This document shows positions 39,013-52,549 of a DNA stretch of 64,000 bases, piece after piece. The first letter of the stretch is position 1; each line of letters begins with the position of its first letter. Both the position numbers and the translations under genes were made by a program. The DNA is taken from the NCBI RefSeq assembly GCF_047495875.1, contig NC_092463.1, positions 22,061,224-22,125,223 on the forward strand, written 5' to 3'. Below the pieces are notes generated by a model. That model worked only from the letters and a program-made list of their open reading frames with translations, searched no databases and was not told where the DNA came from. The stretch comes from Pithys albifrons albifrons (Eukaryota; Chordata; Aves; Passeriformes; Thamnophilidae).

Positions 39013-39670
39013 AATGTCTCAATAGTGGTACGGGTTTTAAAAAACCATACCTCCCAACGTGACCTCTCTCAGTATCCTCCCACCATGTCATCTCTGCCTG
39101 AGGAGTTAGGCACAAGGACATCTGAAAAGCAAACTACGCAAACATTCAGTGCAGCTAAGCTGTCAGTACTTCTGGGTGCACACAGAAGCAGAGTAAGAGA
39201 CCTCTCAGTAAAATTTCACCAGAAAATGCAGATACATATTCCAGGCAGCTGTACTGCCCAAGCAGAGTTTTTGGTATCATTTAAGCAGCACTTTAAACAC
39301 CATAGTGCATTTTTGGATACTGACCACAACCTTTTACCACTGAGACTTCCCACCAGCCTGTTAGCAGAATGTTGCACAACCTTCAATGTATATATCCTCT
39401 CAAAATACGAAAGACGCAACTAAGCCCTACAGTATGACCAGAAAAGAAAGAATCAGAGAGAGGAACATCTTTCAGAAAGCCATGAACCAAGCTCTATCAG
39501 TCAGAACCAGCACATCTGGAAAGCACTGTGTCCCTGCTAAGAGACAGATACCAACAGATATACATAGGTAACACAAGACTACTGCAAGGAGAACAGCGTG
39601 TATCCCTGCACAGATCTGTTCTACACACTACAGAGACACCACTCATTGTGGAGGTGAACCAGTGCACCCT
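39013..39670. other. Non-coding stretch after the CR1
   Basis: Overlapping short open frames on both strands (61-132 codons), none with a recognisable domain. Nothing else seen. Confidence 0.5.
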
Positions 39671-39675
39671 GCACC

Positions 39676-40488
39676 ATGCCTGGCTGTGCAGCACAGAAAG
39701 GCCAGTCACTGCACAAGGTCAGTTTATTCCTCTACAGAAAGTATGGGAAATGTGCAAATCCTAAACTCCTAAAAGTGGCATCACTTTCATCTCCCTTCCC
39801 CCCCTGCCCTGATTATCATGATAAAAATGGTCCCATCTCTTCAAAACATAAACACTGTCACCCTCAAAGTGCACGTGTTTTCCCATTAAAAATTAGTCAC
39901 TTTCTAAGTAAAGGTAAACTTTCTTCAGAAGAGTTGTTCATCTTTTCATGCAAACATGCAATACCTGTTTTATCAGGGTTTCTCACTAAGTATGTGGTGC
40001 AAAATCCAAAGAAGGAAAACTGTAAAGATTTGTTCCTTTATTTAAATGGTTTAGTTTCACCTGGTTCTAAATTGCAGCTCGAGGTGAAGAAAATATGTAC
40101 TGCTACTAAGGCCCATCGTTTCCCTGACACACTTTGTTCATTGATCCCACATAATGAAAGCCAGCTTGAAAGAGTGTTCTATTTAGCATCTGTTTTTCAT
40201 GTTCACTGGCTCTCAGCATCCCTTGCTGCAGCTGGTGACTCAGTACAGCTCCACAGATGTGTCTCCCCTCCCTATCACTTCTACTCTGAAAGCCCCCAAA
40301 TCTGCTTTCAAGCAAAGAAAAAGAAATACACCTCCAAATGCCTAAGGGGTTTTCCCCTTCACCCCTCCATACTTTGTCCTTTCCAGGTAACACTCCAAGT
40401 TATAGCCACAATCCTTCTTCCTGGCCTGACAATGAAGCCTGACAACACTTTCTCTCAATCATCTGAAGCTGTCAGTCATTATGAGTGA
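39676..40488 (+). other. Unexplained 270-codon open frame, probably non-coding
   Basis: An ATG at 39,676 opens a frame of 270 codons ending TGA, long for AT-rich DNA where stops are frequent. The predicted product is rich in Ser, Lys, His, Leu and Pro and shows no domain, signal peptide, zinc motif or repeat that I recognise. I see no promoter, splice context or poly(A) signal tied to it. It could be a chance frame, part of a long non-coding RNA, or a decayed gene. Codon-usage and cross-species conservation tests would decide. Confidence 0.2.
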
Positions 40489-40494
40489 CATGCC

Positions 40495-43400
40495 AACTCA
40501 CAAGTTTAAACATATTACACCCACAGGAATCCCACCACTGTCTAGGCTACACAGTGACAGCTTCTAACCAAGCACTCTAAACCCGGCCAGGGCAAAGGGT
40601 CTGAGGCAGCATAACACAACAGATGTGCCACCACCAGGTTGGCACTCTCCTCTACCCTATGGCCATCTCATAGTTCCACTGCAACAGTAGGAATGAAATG
40701 CAGATCACCAGACTGCTGAGGCAGAAACTGTGCATTTTATTATGTGCAAATTCAACACACTGTGTGACATGTCTTTATCTTTGTGCTTGAACTAATAGAG
40801 AATCTCCATCAGTGGAGAGGAGTTATGACACAGCTGAGAGACTCTGATTCCAGCTGTTAGAGGAAGCTCTATACAAATGCACAGTTTATCAGTCAAGGGA
40901 AGACCTTCCTACCTCTTGTCCCAATGCTCAAACGAACAGTTTTAAATGTTGGAAAACACTTTCAGTTCTTCCCTATTATTCTTCCATATTTGCAGCTGAT
41001 AATACAGTCACTATTGAAAGTGGGAAGTGAAAATTGCCTAAGAAACCAAAAACATTATGTTGTTTCAAGCGCCCAAATATGAACTGGAAATACTAGAAAA
41101 GGTACAAGAAAGATTTTCCACTTTGAAAATCCACTATAAATACATAGATGACAGTGTTTAGCTGACAGAATAAGGTAAAGTTCTGCAGAAATGATGAGGG
41201 GATCTTAGTCCTGGAGCTTAAACAGGATGATGTCTCCATAACGTGCTGCCTTGTGGCTCTTCCATGCTGAGCAGGCATAAACTCTCAATGCTCTTTGTGC
41301 TGGGTGACAAACTCCAGGGAACTCAGGCTGAAAGAGAAATGCACCCCCTACGTTCAATACCCACAAAAGCAACATCAAAATCTTGTCATTTAATGTGTGC
41401 TCAATGTTTATCTCCACTCTGCTTAGGCTGGTAAAAAGTATGGATCAGATGCTTAATGTTTTTAACAGCCACCTAACACTAGAATCAATACTGCCAAACA
41501 CCATGGGTTGTCCCTCATTAATGCCCTTACATCAGTGGTGTCCCTGATTTAACATACTTTTAATGGCTTTGAACATTTGATCTATACACTTCACTGGCCT
41601 AAACAGAAAGAAACAAACATCTCTTGACACACTGTACGACATGTGTATGGGCTATGAAACTAGAGAAAAAGCAGAGTATGAATACTGGAGCAGGGGCTGT
41701 ACACCACAGTCATGCTCATCGTTCATCAGTGGCCTTAGCTCCTTAATTAGCAGACAAAATTTCACCATTCCAGCAGGTAAGTGGTAGTGACAGCTAGGAG
41801 ATGCATGGTGCTCTTGCAGAAAGCAAAGAATGAGAAAGAGAGCAAGGAAGAAAATAACTTTTGTGGTTTTCCTCATGTTCAAGGAGTAGTTTAGAGTACT
41901 ATAAACACAAGGAGCAAAAAGGTTCTGATTTTTTATCTTTGGGGAGTGTGCCAAAAATGCTTGGACTTGTCTTCTTTGGCGTTTGTGCAGAATGCACTTC
42001 ACTCCTGTCCTTCTGTCCTAAAGCTGTATGACACAGCATAGAAGTATTTCTGTTGGACATCACATGGTGGTACACTACACAGGATATTCTGGAGCCTCCT
42101 GTGAGAAGCTGATGGTGTAACTACATAAGACAAGCACCCATGGCTGGATGGATTTTCCCATTGTATAAACACTAAAAGGAATACACAGGAAAAAAACCCA
42201 TCCCACTCAGATCCAGTCCCCTCATAACTATTCAGTAGCTGTTGTTTATATTCTCTACATGTGTGTGCATGTGTATATATTAGTAAATGCATACACACAC
42301 ATATACAAAGATATGTAAACTCTATTTAACAATTTCCAGAAACTAATTACAGCCTTGACAGGGTGGGTCTCGCATCCTGATAAATTGCATTGCTACAGCC
42401 CATATATAATCCACAGAAAAGTATCTTTGGATTCCTATGCTTGTGGTCACAGCTCAGTGAGAAGCAGTCTTTTCTAAAGGATGACAAACAGCATCCTCAT
42501 ATTTTTTAGACTTTTGCTCTTATGACTGCATCCTAGCAGCTTATCATGTGTTTCCACACCTGGTGTCTCCAAGGAAATTCCCTAGCACCTGGTTACTGCT
42601 GGTTTTAGATTTTGCTGTGATAGAGACCAGCTCTGCATTTCCACAGGGGCTCTGTTCTCTGCCTTAATAAACAGCACAGACATTGGTCTATGGAACAATT
42701 CAGAAGGGCAGATGACAATGCATTGCTCTCCCTGCAGCTTGGTCTACCCATCATCTTACCTTAGCTCAATAATTTTGTTCTGGCCTTACTGTGGCTACGT
42801 TTTATATGAATACATCTTTCACCTTCCACCTTTGTGTCAGGCAGCATTCAGACAACATAATATTCCCTTCCCTTTGGAATATGGGGGAACGGGAATGTGG
42901 CAGCTCTTTGCCTCTAGGAAAATTGTGCATCACGCTTAGAAATCACATGGGAATTTATTCTAACTTATTATCATCTGTAACTCACCTGATAGTTCTGTTC
43001 AGTCTTTGATTCTGTCAGCCTCATTTGTTTCCACAACACAGACATGCATATCTACCTCTCCCTCAAGAAAAGAATATGAGAAAGAGGTGGTAGAGAGGAA
43101 GAGGAGGAAGGCAGTGCATGTTTGTTCAGTAATAGCATGAGGAAGGTGTGCGGGGGATGCAGTAGGGCTAGAGCTATCATCCAGTAATCACAGCTCAGGG
43201 AGAAAAGCTTGCACTGCAAGGTGTGAAATGTCTCTGGAATGTGATTTTCACTTGATTTCTTTTATATTCTCTTTCTTTTCCCAGTTTTCTCTTGCCAACT
43301 TGGAGCATATAGGAGTATTTTCTTTCTGTTATTAAAAGGGAGTTTATGTCCTGTTCTTGCAATGAAATAAAACATCTAAAAAAACACATTAAAAAACCCT

Positions 43401-43895
43401 CAGAAAGAACACTTTAAATCCAGTTGGAATACCTCAAGAAAGCAGCTAACGCAAATTGGATCAAATAGGAGACAGAGATGGAGGGCTTCTGGTCTCAGAA
43501 TTCTTTTGGATTTGCTATATGTTCACTTTTTGTAGTAAAAGTCCTTGGGAGAGCTTGCAGCCTGGTGCGCTCCAGATTTCAGAAAGGAAAATTCTGAATA
43601 CCTGTATTTCTTACTTGTGTAATGTCCCTCACTCATTTTAATTCATGAAAGCCTGTAGGACTTAGTATCAAATGCAAGGCAGTGTGCTGTGGCAAAAAGG
43701 GGTCTTCAAAGAGTCAGTACTGAGGGCAAGTGTGGAAAACCTGAGAACACAAAGCAGCAGTCCATTACCATGCTAGACTAATGGTAGCTCAGCCACTCTC
43801 TCACCGAAGATGAGGAAGGAAGAGAAAGCCCTGCTGCTGTTCCCATGAATGAAAAACATGGTCTGATGGCATGGGGCCTGGGATTAGGAGGTATG
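40495..43895. other. Non-coding stretch, nothing recognised
   Basis: AT-rich DNA with short shadow frames. A CA/TA-rich patch lies near 42,285-42,310. No named repeat, RNA or exon. Confidence 0.5.
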
Positions 43896-43899
43896 GTCT

Positions 43900-44060
43900 T
43901 ATTCCCAGCCAAACCTCCTCTCTTCAGCGGAGCACCCATCACACTATACTACTACTCTGAAATACAATTTCTCCATCTGTATAATGGGCACTTATTGTGG
44001 TCCATAAAACACAAAGATCCACAGAAAACTGCCAGATAAGTGATAATTATTGTTAAAAAT
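43900..44060 (+). repeat. Possible MIR-like SINE relic, sense
   Basis: The phrase 'caatttctccatctgtataatgggcac' resembles MIR 'tcagtttcctcatctgtaaaatgggg'. Flanking similarity is weak. Confidence 0.35.
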
Positions 44061-44459
44061 ATGATTCTATCCTAACTCCTTCAGACACAGTAGCAGCAGC
44101 TTCGAAAATGAACAGCACAATCTCAGTAACAACGATCATCCCAACAGCACTGGTATGTTTAGCCCTGTATAAATCAGGCCCGGCAGCTTGATGAGTTGCA
44201 AGGAAGGCGTTATTATGTCTCCAGAGGAAAGGACAAGTGCTGACAGCTCACCAAGGCTTCCTCTGCACAGCCACTAAGCAGCTTTCTGCAAATGCTCAAG
44301 CCCCTGCGAAAGGAAAGAACAGTGGGAAGAGAAGGAAAGAAAAACATTTTGTAAACTTTTTCTCTCAATTTTTTTTACTTCTGTTGCTGCTTCATCTCCC
44401 TCCCTAGCTCCTTTTTATTACAAATTAAATAATTACTGGGCTGTAGCCCAAAACACTGA

Positions 44460-44600
44460 AGATTTCACATCTTGTTTGGTCTAATTATATCAGCCGGCCT
44501 GACAAAATGGTTTCATCAATGGAATTGCCTTGCAAGAGCTCTGGCTAATCAATTCTTTGACACTTAATTAAGAACTCTGCTGGTCTGTGAGGATTCAGGG
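44460..44600. promoter_or_regulatory. Candidate conserved non-coding element
   Basis: A dense cluster of homeodomain-type TAAT/ATTA words (ctaattat, gctaatcaattc, acttaattaag) in non-repetitive sequence with balanced composition. This is the look of developmental enhancers, but I cannot see conservation from one sequence, so the call is tentative. Confidence 0.25.
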
Positions 44601-44604
44601 AGGG

Positions 44605-45590
44605 AGGAAGGGGGGGATGTCGGGCAGTAGAATGTCTGGATATGCAGTGTGGAGCACAGATTGTTCAAACTCCTGGCACAAATGGACCTCTACTTCTTTC
44701 ACTGTCCCTGCTTTAATATTACCTCACACTTTATCCATCTCTCTAACCACTTGCTTCAGTTGGGTTTTTTAATTACTTTAATCTCAGCCCTGCCACCAGT
44801 AATGGCTTCAAAACACCTCTAGGGCCTTAGATTTACTTTCAGACAGATGTTTCCAAAGCAGCCAGCAGCAGACAGGCTTGAAGCATAACACTTCAAGCTG
44901 AAAGTGCATCAGATCTCAAAAGCTAACCAGACTCAGGTTCAGGCAGCATTTGGAGAGGAGATCTGTGCAGATAATTCAAACTGCCACAGTGAGAGGAACC
45001 CAGAATGGCTGTACTTCCCCTGGGCTAGCACCCATTCTCCCACTGTGCACAGTGCCTGCAGGTCTTTGCCAGCTGCAGGGTAATGGCTTTCTTTTGAAGA
45101 ACATTGCTACCAAGCAATCTGGGGATCACCCAGCAGTACAAATGTGATCCAGGTCTGCGGTCACCAGATAGTTGTTTTTCTTTTGAATGAACAGTGCACA
45201 CAATCCAGACCTCATGTCCATTTTCATGGTTATATTGGTTTTCATCTAAGGGAGAAGAGAATAATGACCATTCTGGCCTAAAGTTAGAAAATAACAGAGA
45301 GCATCTGATCTAGGTTAATATTGCCATTCACTGCAAAGTTAATCCACTAATATTTTTCTTAATAGCTCTGTACCAGCAATGTAAGTTTAGTCTGGATCAG
45401 TACATTGTACCATTTGGTGGCACTATGTTTTGATCTGACCCCAGAGCAAGAGATGGGATACTCTTAACTTGACCATATATTAGCCAGATTTTCATTAAAA
45501 TGCTTGGTTACACTGCAGAATCAGAGCCTCACATTCAATTCCAGTAGTGGCAAAGACTGACTATTAAGAGTTAGAAGGCCAAATGCTTTA
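44605..45590. other. Non-coding stretch, nothing recognised
   Basis: Begins with a G-rich patch near 44,600-44,620. No coding or repeat signature otherwise. Confidence 0.5.
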
Positions 45591-45596
45591 TTGCAA

Positions 45597-45799
45597 AGAA
45601 AAATTCTTTACAGAGAGAGTAATCAGGCATTGGAATGGACTGCCCAGAGAGGTGGTGGATTCATCATCCCTGGAGATTTTTAAACGCAGATTGGATGTGG
45701 CACTGACTGCCATGATCTGGTAAATGGACTGGAGTTGGGCCAAGGGTTGGACTCGATGATCTCGGAGGTCTTTTCAACCCAATCAATTCTATGATTCTA
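45597..45799 (+). mobile_element. CR1 LINE 3'-end fragment
   Basis: The last 200 bp of a CR1, beginning in the ORF2 sequence for '[11 protein letters not shown]'-type residues and ending in the 3' UTR and 'attctatgattcta' octamer remnant. It aligns with 38,800-39,000 with only scattered differences, so both belong to the same or a close subfamily. It is strongly truncated at the 5' end. Confidence 0.9.
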
Positions 45800-47155
45800 A
45801 GTAGCCAGCAACAGGCTCCTTCCCAATATTAACACATTCAGAACTCTGACAGAGAAAACTCTAAGCAGTTAATAGCTTTGCATTCTAAATTCTAAAGTTT
45901 GGAGTGTAGCTCAGAGGACTTTGGCTGAAAGACAAGCCTTAGAAAGGCAACCTTTTGAAATTTAGGATTCAAATTTAAAAATTCCATTTCAGGTTCTTCC
46001 AGAATCAAATACGTAATAGGAAAGGAAATAATCAAAGATGTAACAGGAAGTGACAAAGTGCATTTTGCACACATTTTCTCTGCAGGTAAAAGACATTACC
46101 TAGTAACTGTAAACTCTAATTGTCCAGGCCATTCCTAGTTTGGAAAGCCACGAGTTCAAACAGAACCAAAATAACATTAAAAAAAAAAAAAACCACCAAA
46201 TTTTTAAGTGCAACTTGTCTAACTTTATCAATTCTAGATGGCAAGACTAGCACATGTGGAAGAATCCCTGGTCCTGAATGGGAGAGCAAATTGCTAATAG
46301 TGAATTCAATATATACACTTAAGTTTTGGTAATTTTGAAAGACTGCAGAAAAGCCAGGTGCATTCTGTGCAGAACCAAAAGTGGAGGAAAGCAAGCAGGC
46401 ATCTTTAGTTCTCAGCTTCAAAGGTTGTTAGCCTCATTTAGGTAGCATGAAGAAAAGAGAAACTAATTTTCTTCTTGTCAGCATTTGTTACTGTCCTTCT
46501 CCTAATGTCGATACTGTCATTGTGAAAACTTTTACCTTTGCACTTCCTGCCATCAGGATATACTTTTCTGTATCCCCTTCTCACTGCTCTTTAGCTTTCA
46601 AATTATCATCTCCCCCCCACCGGAAAGCAGTCACCTCTACACCTCTTAATGAGTTTTTCATTTCTGTAAAAACAAGAGCTACTGTGTTTTTATTGTCATT
46701 GATGGAGGTGTGTCAACTTACACAATGGAAAACTTTGTTTATCTTAGAAAATAAAATTAATAAAAATTATATAACTAATAATGGGAAAGTTGCTCACTGC
46801 TAAAGCATATGAGTTTGTAGCTTGCAGAAAACAGTGACACTTGTAAAGAACTAGCTGACTATCTGGATCAGCTCGTATCAAAAAAAGAACGCAGCAGAGC
46901 AAATGGAACATGAGCCTAGTGAAAAATTAAATTTGGGAATTAATTAGGAACAGAATGTGAAAGACTGAAAAACCACCTTTATAAAGCTCTGTATTCATTC
47001 TGGTCTTTCAGTGTTGACTGTCAAGAAGTTAATACTTTGCTGTAAAAAATATGTAAATCTTTCATATTTGCAATTTTTTTTTTTGGTGGTGGGTAAAAAA
47101 ATTTTAAAAAAGGAGAAAAGGTCCATTTGCTTCTTCACAGAGAATATGATTTCAA
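45800..47155. other. Non-coding stretch, nothing recognised
   Basis: AT-rich; an A-run near 46,178-46,192 and a T-run near 47,077-47,088. A 118-codon frame at 46,447-46,803 has no motif. Confidence 0.5.
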
Positions 47156-47159
47156 ATTT

Positions 47160-47350
47160 CAATTAAAATGAAATGAGCAGCACGATTATCGCTATGGAGC
47201 AGACGCCTGGTAGCGCAATAGGCCTCTTTCACTGCCATGGCAACCAGTCCTCATTGTCACGGCTACCTTGGCACTACATGTAATTGTCGATGTGTGAGCC
47301 TGACTGATAATACACAATCAATACCCCATAAGCGGCAAACATCATTTTCT
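47160..47350. promoter_or_regulatory. Candidate conserved regulatory element with X-box-like site
   Basis: About 190 bp with seven CpGs in otherwise CpG-poor DNA, non-repetitive and without a coding frame. 'actgccatggcaac' at 47,231-47,244 resembles an RFX X-box (GTNRCC-RGYAAC) with a perfect right half. Retained CpGs and complex sequence suggest either constraint or a hypomethylated enhancer. Conservation cannot be judged here. Confidence 0.3.
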
Positions 47351-47390
47351 GTCTAAGGGAAAGAAATAAAAAAGGGGGGAATTCTTGGTA

Positions 47391-47413
47391 AAGAAAAAGA
47401 AAGAAAGAAAGAA
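47391..47413. repeat. (GAAA)n short microsatellite
   Basis: Purine-only run of AAAG units between 'ggtaa' and 'gcaagg'. Confidence 0.7.
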
Positions 47414-47419
47414 GCAAGG

Positions 47420-50400
47420 AGAAACTGGGAAATGAGAAAAAGAGAGCAGGAGAGAAGGGAGACCTAACTCCAAAACACCTTTAACAATGAAACATGCTGC
47501 TTTTTATTTTCTATAAAGCAAATAGCTGGAAAAATCCCACCAGCACACACAAGCACCTGCTAAGTCCTTCTAATAGTATATTAACTAATTGTTTATGCCA
47601 ACATCATTAAAGCATTATCCAAACACCACATCAACCAAGAGAATGCTTTTGTATATAATCAACAGCAATTCTGGTAATGCCAAATTCTCCGGAAAGAGCT
47701 AGCACTTACAATCCAGAGCAGGAAGATGATTTTTGTATACAGATCATTAGGTTTTTGACTGGCTGAGTATAAAAACAAAACAAAACAAAAAAAAACCAAA
47801 AAGGCAGAGGGAACAAACTGATCATTTAGGGAAAAGGGGAACTTAGTCCTCAAACGCATAGCAGAAAGTGAACCGTGATATCAGAGTGGAGACAGGTGCA
47901 GGAGGATAAATGGAAAAATAAAATCTCTTTTCGGCATTAACACTAATGTTTTGGTCACCTCGTGTTCTTCTTTGAGCACTGTGTCCTTTTACCTAATATT
48001 TGCATGCTGTGCAGTGTAATCAGGTCCCATTACTAGTGTAACACAAATGTGAGTGGAAATGGAGAATAATAAAAGGATACATAGAAGAGAAAGTTGGAGG
48101 ACAAGAAATTAAAAGAATGGTGCATAAAGAAAGGGAAAGAAGTGAAGGAAAAAGCTTGATGCTATTTTTTTTAGTAGGTATGGAGCCCTACAGGTCAACC
48201 ATGCAGACATGTTGACTTGCACGTGAGCTACCTGCATGTTACACCTGTGTATACAGGAAAGACAGAGTACACAAGACTGGTACTGCTAGAAATGTGGCCA
48301 CACAGCATCAGTCACTCTTCTCCAGGGAACTGGCCAATAAGCAATACTATAGAAATTTCAGGTCAAACTGGGTAAAATCCTTACAGGGTGGCATGAAGTC
48401 AATGTCTTGAGGTTTAAAGTACTTTATTCCCTCAAAAGTCTGTTAGGATAAGTATCAACAAACTGTGGACTCATCTGAAAATGTGAAGGAACAGTAAGGG
48501 AACAGGATTCCTCTAGACATTCAAACAGTGATCTCAACAACTCCTTAATGTGACCTCAGAACTCCACCAGGAAAAGCCACAGATTCACTCAATCACGTGG
48601 AGGTGAGATGTAATCACAGATCACTGCACATGTCTGGATAGTATGTGGTGGTGTTAGTGAGGCTGACAATAGCTAAGAATATTGTCCATGTATCTGTTCC
48701 GAATGGTGCAGAAAGGAAGTTCTCTGTGTTCTCAAACAGTTTTTTTCCAGATTTTTCTTATTTTCTTTAGTAGATTTACTTATTCCTATGAGAAACTTAG
48801 AAGTAATTTTGCAGGTATGCATGAACTTTTGGGTTTCCTAGCACAGTGCAAGGGCAGCTTCATGGTATAACATGACAGTGACAAGCTTAGTGTATTAATA
48901 TTGAACACACAGTGGGAATGTCAACCCATCTTATTCCTTGTGAGGTAATCATCTGTAACAAATTAGCTACATTAGACAAAGAAGAAATTCTTTGCTAGCT
49001 TGGATGAGTATGAGCAGATGTGAATCACCTGATTTTGTGGTCTATTATTTCTTAAATATCAGTGTTCTCTCTGCTGAATCTGGGCACGCATCTTTGCTTT
49101 AGATTGGTGTCTTTTCAATGGTGTGCTTTTCTGAGATACTACATGTGGTAATATTAATTTTAAAAAGCACATTGTGCACTCAAGCATCCAATAAAGTAAA
49201 AAAGTGTTCCTGAATTAGTCAGTTTAGACAAAGTTCCCAGTTTCCACACCCAGCAACACAATGCTGTTGCTGCTTAATATTCAGTTTTCCAAAATAAAAA
49301 AAATTGTAGTATAATTACACTACCACCATAATTCTTAACTACAATATCAATCCCCTCTTGCATGAAGAAGTGTATCATACAGGCATGCCTTGTCCTGAAA
49401 GAATCCTGCATTAGTACTGCAGCAATAGGCTTGGCATTCCCATATTACCAGTCAAGGCAAGTCCCATAAAGCAGATCAAGGGAGAGTTAGTTACATGAAG
49501 CAGCTTTAGATCTTCCCATTTTAATCCAAATCTGAGCAAAAAATAATGAAGAATATAAGTCTGACCAAACCTTATCTAAAGACCAGTGTGGTCACATATC
49601 ATACAGCCCTGAATCTTTTAAATGCCTTCAAACTCCCTAGTTCTTCTGAAACCACATGATAGCATCTTCTTAAAACTCACACTCACTCCAGAAGGACTAA
49701 CTGTAACTTGCACCTTTATTTGTCAAATTCACACTGCATAATAGATAGGATAATTGGGCCCCAGTCGTCTAACTTTTATGGAATGAACCTCTGATAACAA
49801 CAGATTGATTGACAGCTACAGTTGTAGAACACAAACACAAAGTCTTTTAGATTGCAATGTTCTAAATGTTAATGCTAGAGGTTGAAAAGAAAAATTAAAC
49901 AATAATAAAGGACACACCTGCACTAAATGCAATGTCAGAAATTTCCCTGGGGTTTCAGTGAGGTCTGATAGCATTGTTCTAAAATAAAACTTGAAGACAC
50001 TATAAAGTTTCTAGTTTTAGTGACACTCCCCCAGACTTCCCAGGGATACCTCATCATTTCCCAATATATGAAGAACTGCTTTCCAGACACTCACGCAGAA
50101 AGCTTTTATTTCCATTTTTCTTTATGGACTTGCATTTCGTCTTATCTTCTACCTCCGTCCCTGACTAGTCCTACTCAATTACACACACTCTGAAAATTAA
50201 TATAAACCTCTATAAGACAAAGCCAGCAACCTGTTCAGTTTTGACTCTTTGTCAGATTATCTGATCTATTCTGACTTTCAAGTTCTCTTTGAGACAATGT
50301 GTCAGAAGAAGCAATCAAAACCATTTTTGTTTACTGTATTCTTTTCAGTAAATACATTTTATTATTTTTCTAAAGACAAATGATTAATGAAGTCTAATTT

Positions 50401-52440
50401 GCGCTATAATTAGAAGCAAGAAAGTAATTAAACAGCCACACTTTTCCTCATAAAACCATGTTAAAATATCCATTGAGTGTATTACATAAACTCAGAGTAG
50501 ATAGGTAATTACATAATGTGATCTTGTAGCTACTAAGGTTTGCAGATGAACAGCAAGACAAAGGCCTGCCATACTGGAAAGCATCCTCTGCTCTGAGAAA
50601 TACAATTGCGTTGCTTTTGGTACTTTTACCAAGACATGCTGAAGAATTGAAAACTTCTGATATGCATGTTTTCAAGTACGAGAAAAAAGAATGTGAAAAG
50701 AAATCTGCAAATATGGCCATCTTCCATAAATCAAAATTAACCTCCCTTATGAGTCCTGGGAATGGGGGTGATGTGCAAACTCAGGACAGAGGGACACTAC
50801 AGCCTGAGAGAATGGAGAGCAAGGGGAACAGCAGTCTGACTAAAACACTAAAATTCTATAACCACTCCCAATTCCTGAGTTTAAATGACATCTAGGCCCT
50901 ACTCACAACATTTACAGATGCTTATTTATTATTAGTGCTACTGGAGGTAAGTAGTGGAACCGCCATACAATGGAAAATTAAGTTCCCTAAAGCATAGAAA
51001 GAATATTTTGCTTTAAACATACAGAGCTAATAGCAAAACTCCAGAAAAGCTGAGATGCCAGCAAATCTTAAAATCCATTTTCTATTAAACAGGCTACCTC
51101 TTGCAATGAGATCTAACAGGCAGTCCATCTAAATTGGCATGAACAGAATCCACTTGAAAAGGAACCTCAGACAGTGGGTGAATAAGTCTGGCCTCCCTGG
51201 CCCTCCCTCTTGTGCCTCTTAACCCTGATCCTCTCTTTCCCACCTTGAGTGGCTCCAGCATCCAATGGAGGCAGTGATTTTAAGTCAATGTTACAGTTCA
51301 AACTGCTTGTAGACAAGGCTACAAGCAATTGCAGGGGCTGTTTGACAACCTGCCTGATGGTTGGAAAGTCAATCTCTCAGAAAACCGCATGCTACTATAA
51401 ATGGCTACGAGCCTTTGAAGGGCACACAGTGCAAAAGGGGAGTGATAGAAAGGGAAGGAAACAATCTCATGTTGTGCAATTAGGAAGAAAAAGATACAAA
51501 GGAACACACAGGAGGAATGTCAAGATGCATTTCTGTTTGGCAACAAAGCCAATGGAACAGCCTCCGCAGAGTGATGGTGGAATTTGTGTTGCTATAGTCA
51601 TTTATAATTAAACTGGATAGATAACTGGTGAATGTGACATAAAGAGAATACTTGCAGCAAATGCCAAGGGAAGGACTAGATGGCACAGGTGTTTGCCATT
51701 TCTTATGTCTAAGGCCTCTTTCACTTCATTTATAAGGGCTTTCTAATCCTTCTGCATAACCCTGTTAATCCCACTACCCTGGCAAAATTCCAACTAAGTA
51801 ATTAGTTTCTGCCTACCTTATATTTCTTTTTGGGGCTTTGAGTTGTTACAGCATTATCACATCTCCTCTTAAGTGAAGTATAATATTGGTCTGCCACGTT
51901 CCACTCCAGAAGTAGTTTTTAATACACACAGAAGGGGAATGTGGTGGCTGTTTAAAAAGCTCAGCAAACATGAAAATGTATCACAGCAAATGGAGGAGAT
52001 TGCAGCCAATACAAATCTGCTGCAGAAACTAAGCAGAAAATAGCTCTTCAAATTGGAACTAGACCAGAACCCCGGATCTAACATATCTACAATTTTGAAA
52101 ACTGACAGAAGATCATTACAAACACCAACACTCATAAAATAGAACTATGCTTTATCCCAAAAGGCCAGCAGAATCAGAACCACTTCAAAGGGCAAAAGAC
52201 CATCTACCAAGCCATCTCTTATGTCTTCATGAAAAAAGAAGTGTTTCTTGGTGATTTTTTTTAGAGATCTTTTCTTTAAGCCCTAACTAAGCCTACTTAA
52301 ATCTGGTAAGATCACTGCACAAGGCAGTGAGGTTACATCAAGTCAGCTAATTTCCTTTGTAGACAATTCTCCTGTCCTGTTTCTTTAACACATATCTCAG
52401 TCTTGGAAATATATGAAAAAGTAAAAACCCCACAGACCAC
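47420..52440. other. Non-coding stretch, nothing recognised
   Basis: AT-rich DNA with no named repeat, RNA or coding signature. An A/C-rich tract of caaaa units lies at about 47,770-47,800. The longest frame (120 codons, 51,249-51,611) shows no domain. Confidence 0.5.
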
Positions 52441-52442
52441 AC

Positions 52443-52548
52443 TTAAAAAGCAACAACAAATATAAAAATGTGAGGGTTTTTTCCTATCTGCTTTTTTAAA
52501 AAGCAACAACAAATATAAAAATGTGAGGGTTTTTTCCTATCTGCTTTT
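52443..52548. repeat. Perfect 53-bp tandem duplication
   Basis: Unit 1 (52,443-52,495) and unit 2 (52,496-52,548) are identical base for base. Each starts 'ttaaaaagcaacaac' and ends 'ctatctgctttt'. Identity over 53 bp of ordinary sequence means a very recent duplication or an assembly artefact at a repeat boundary. Confidence 0.9.
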
Positions 52549-52549
52549 T

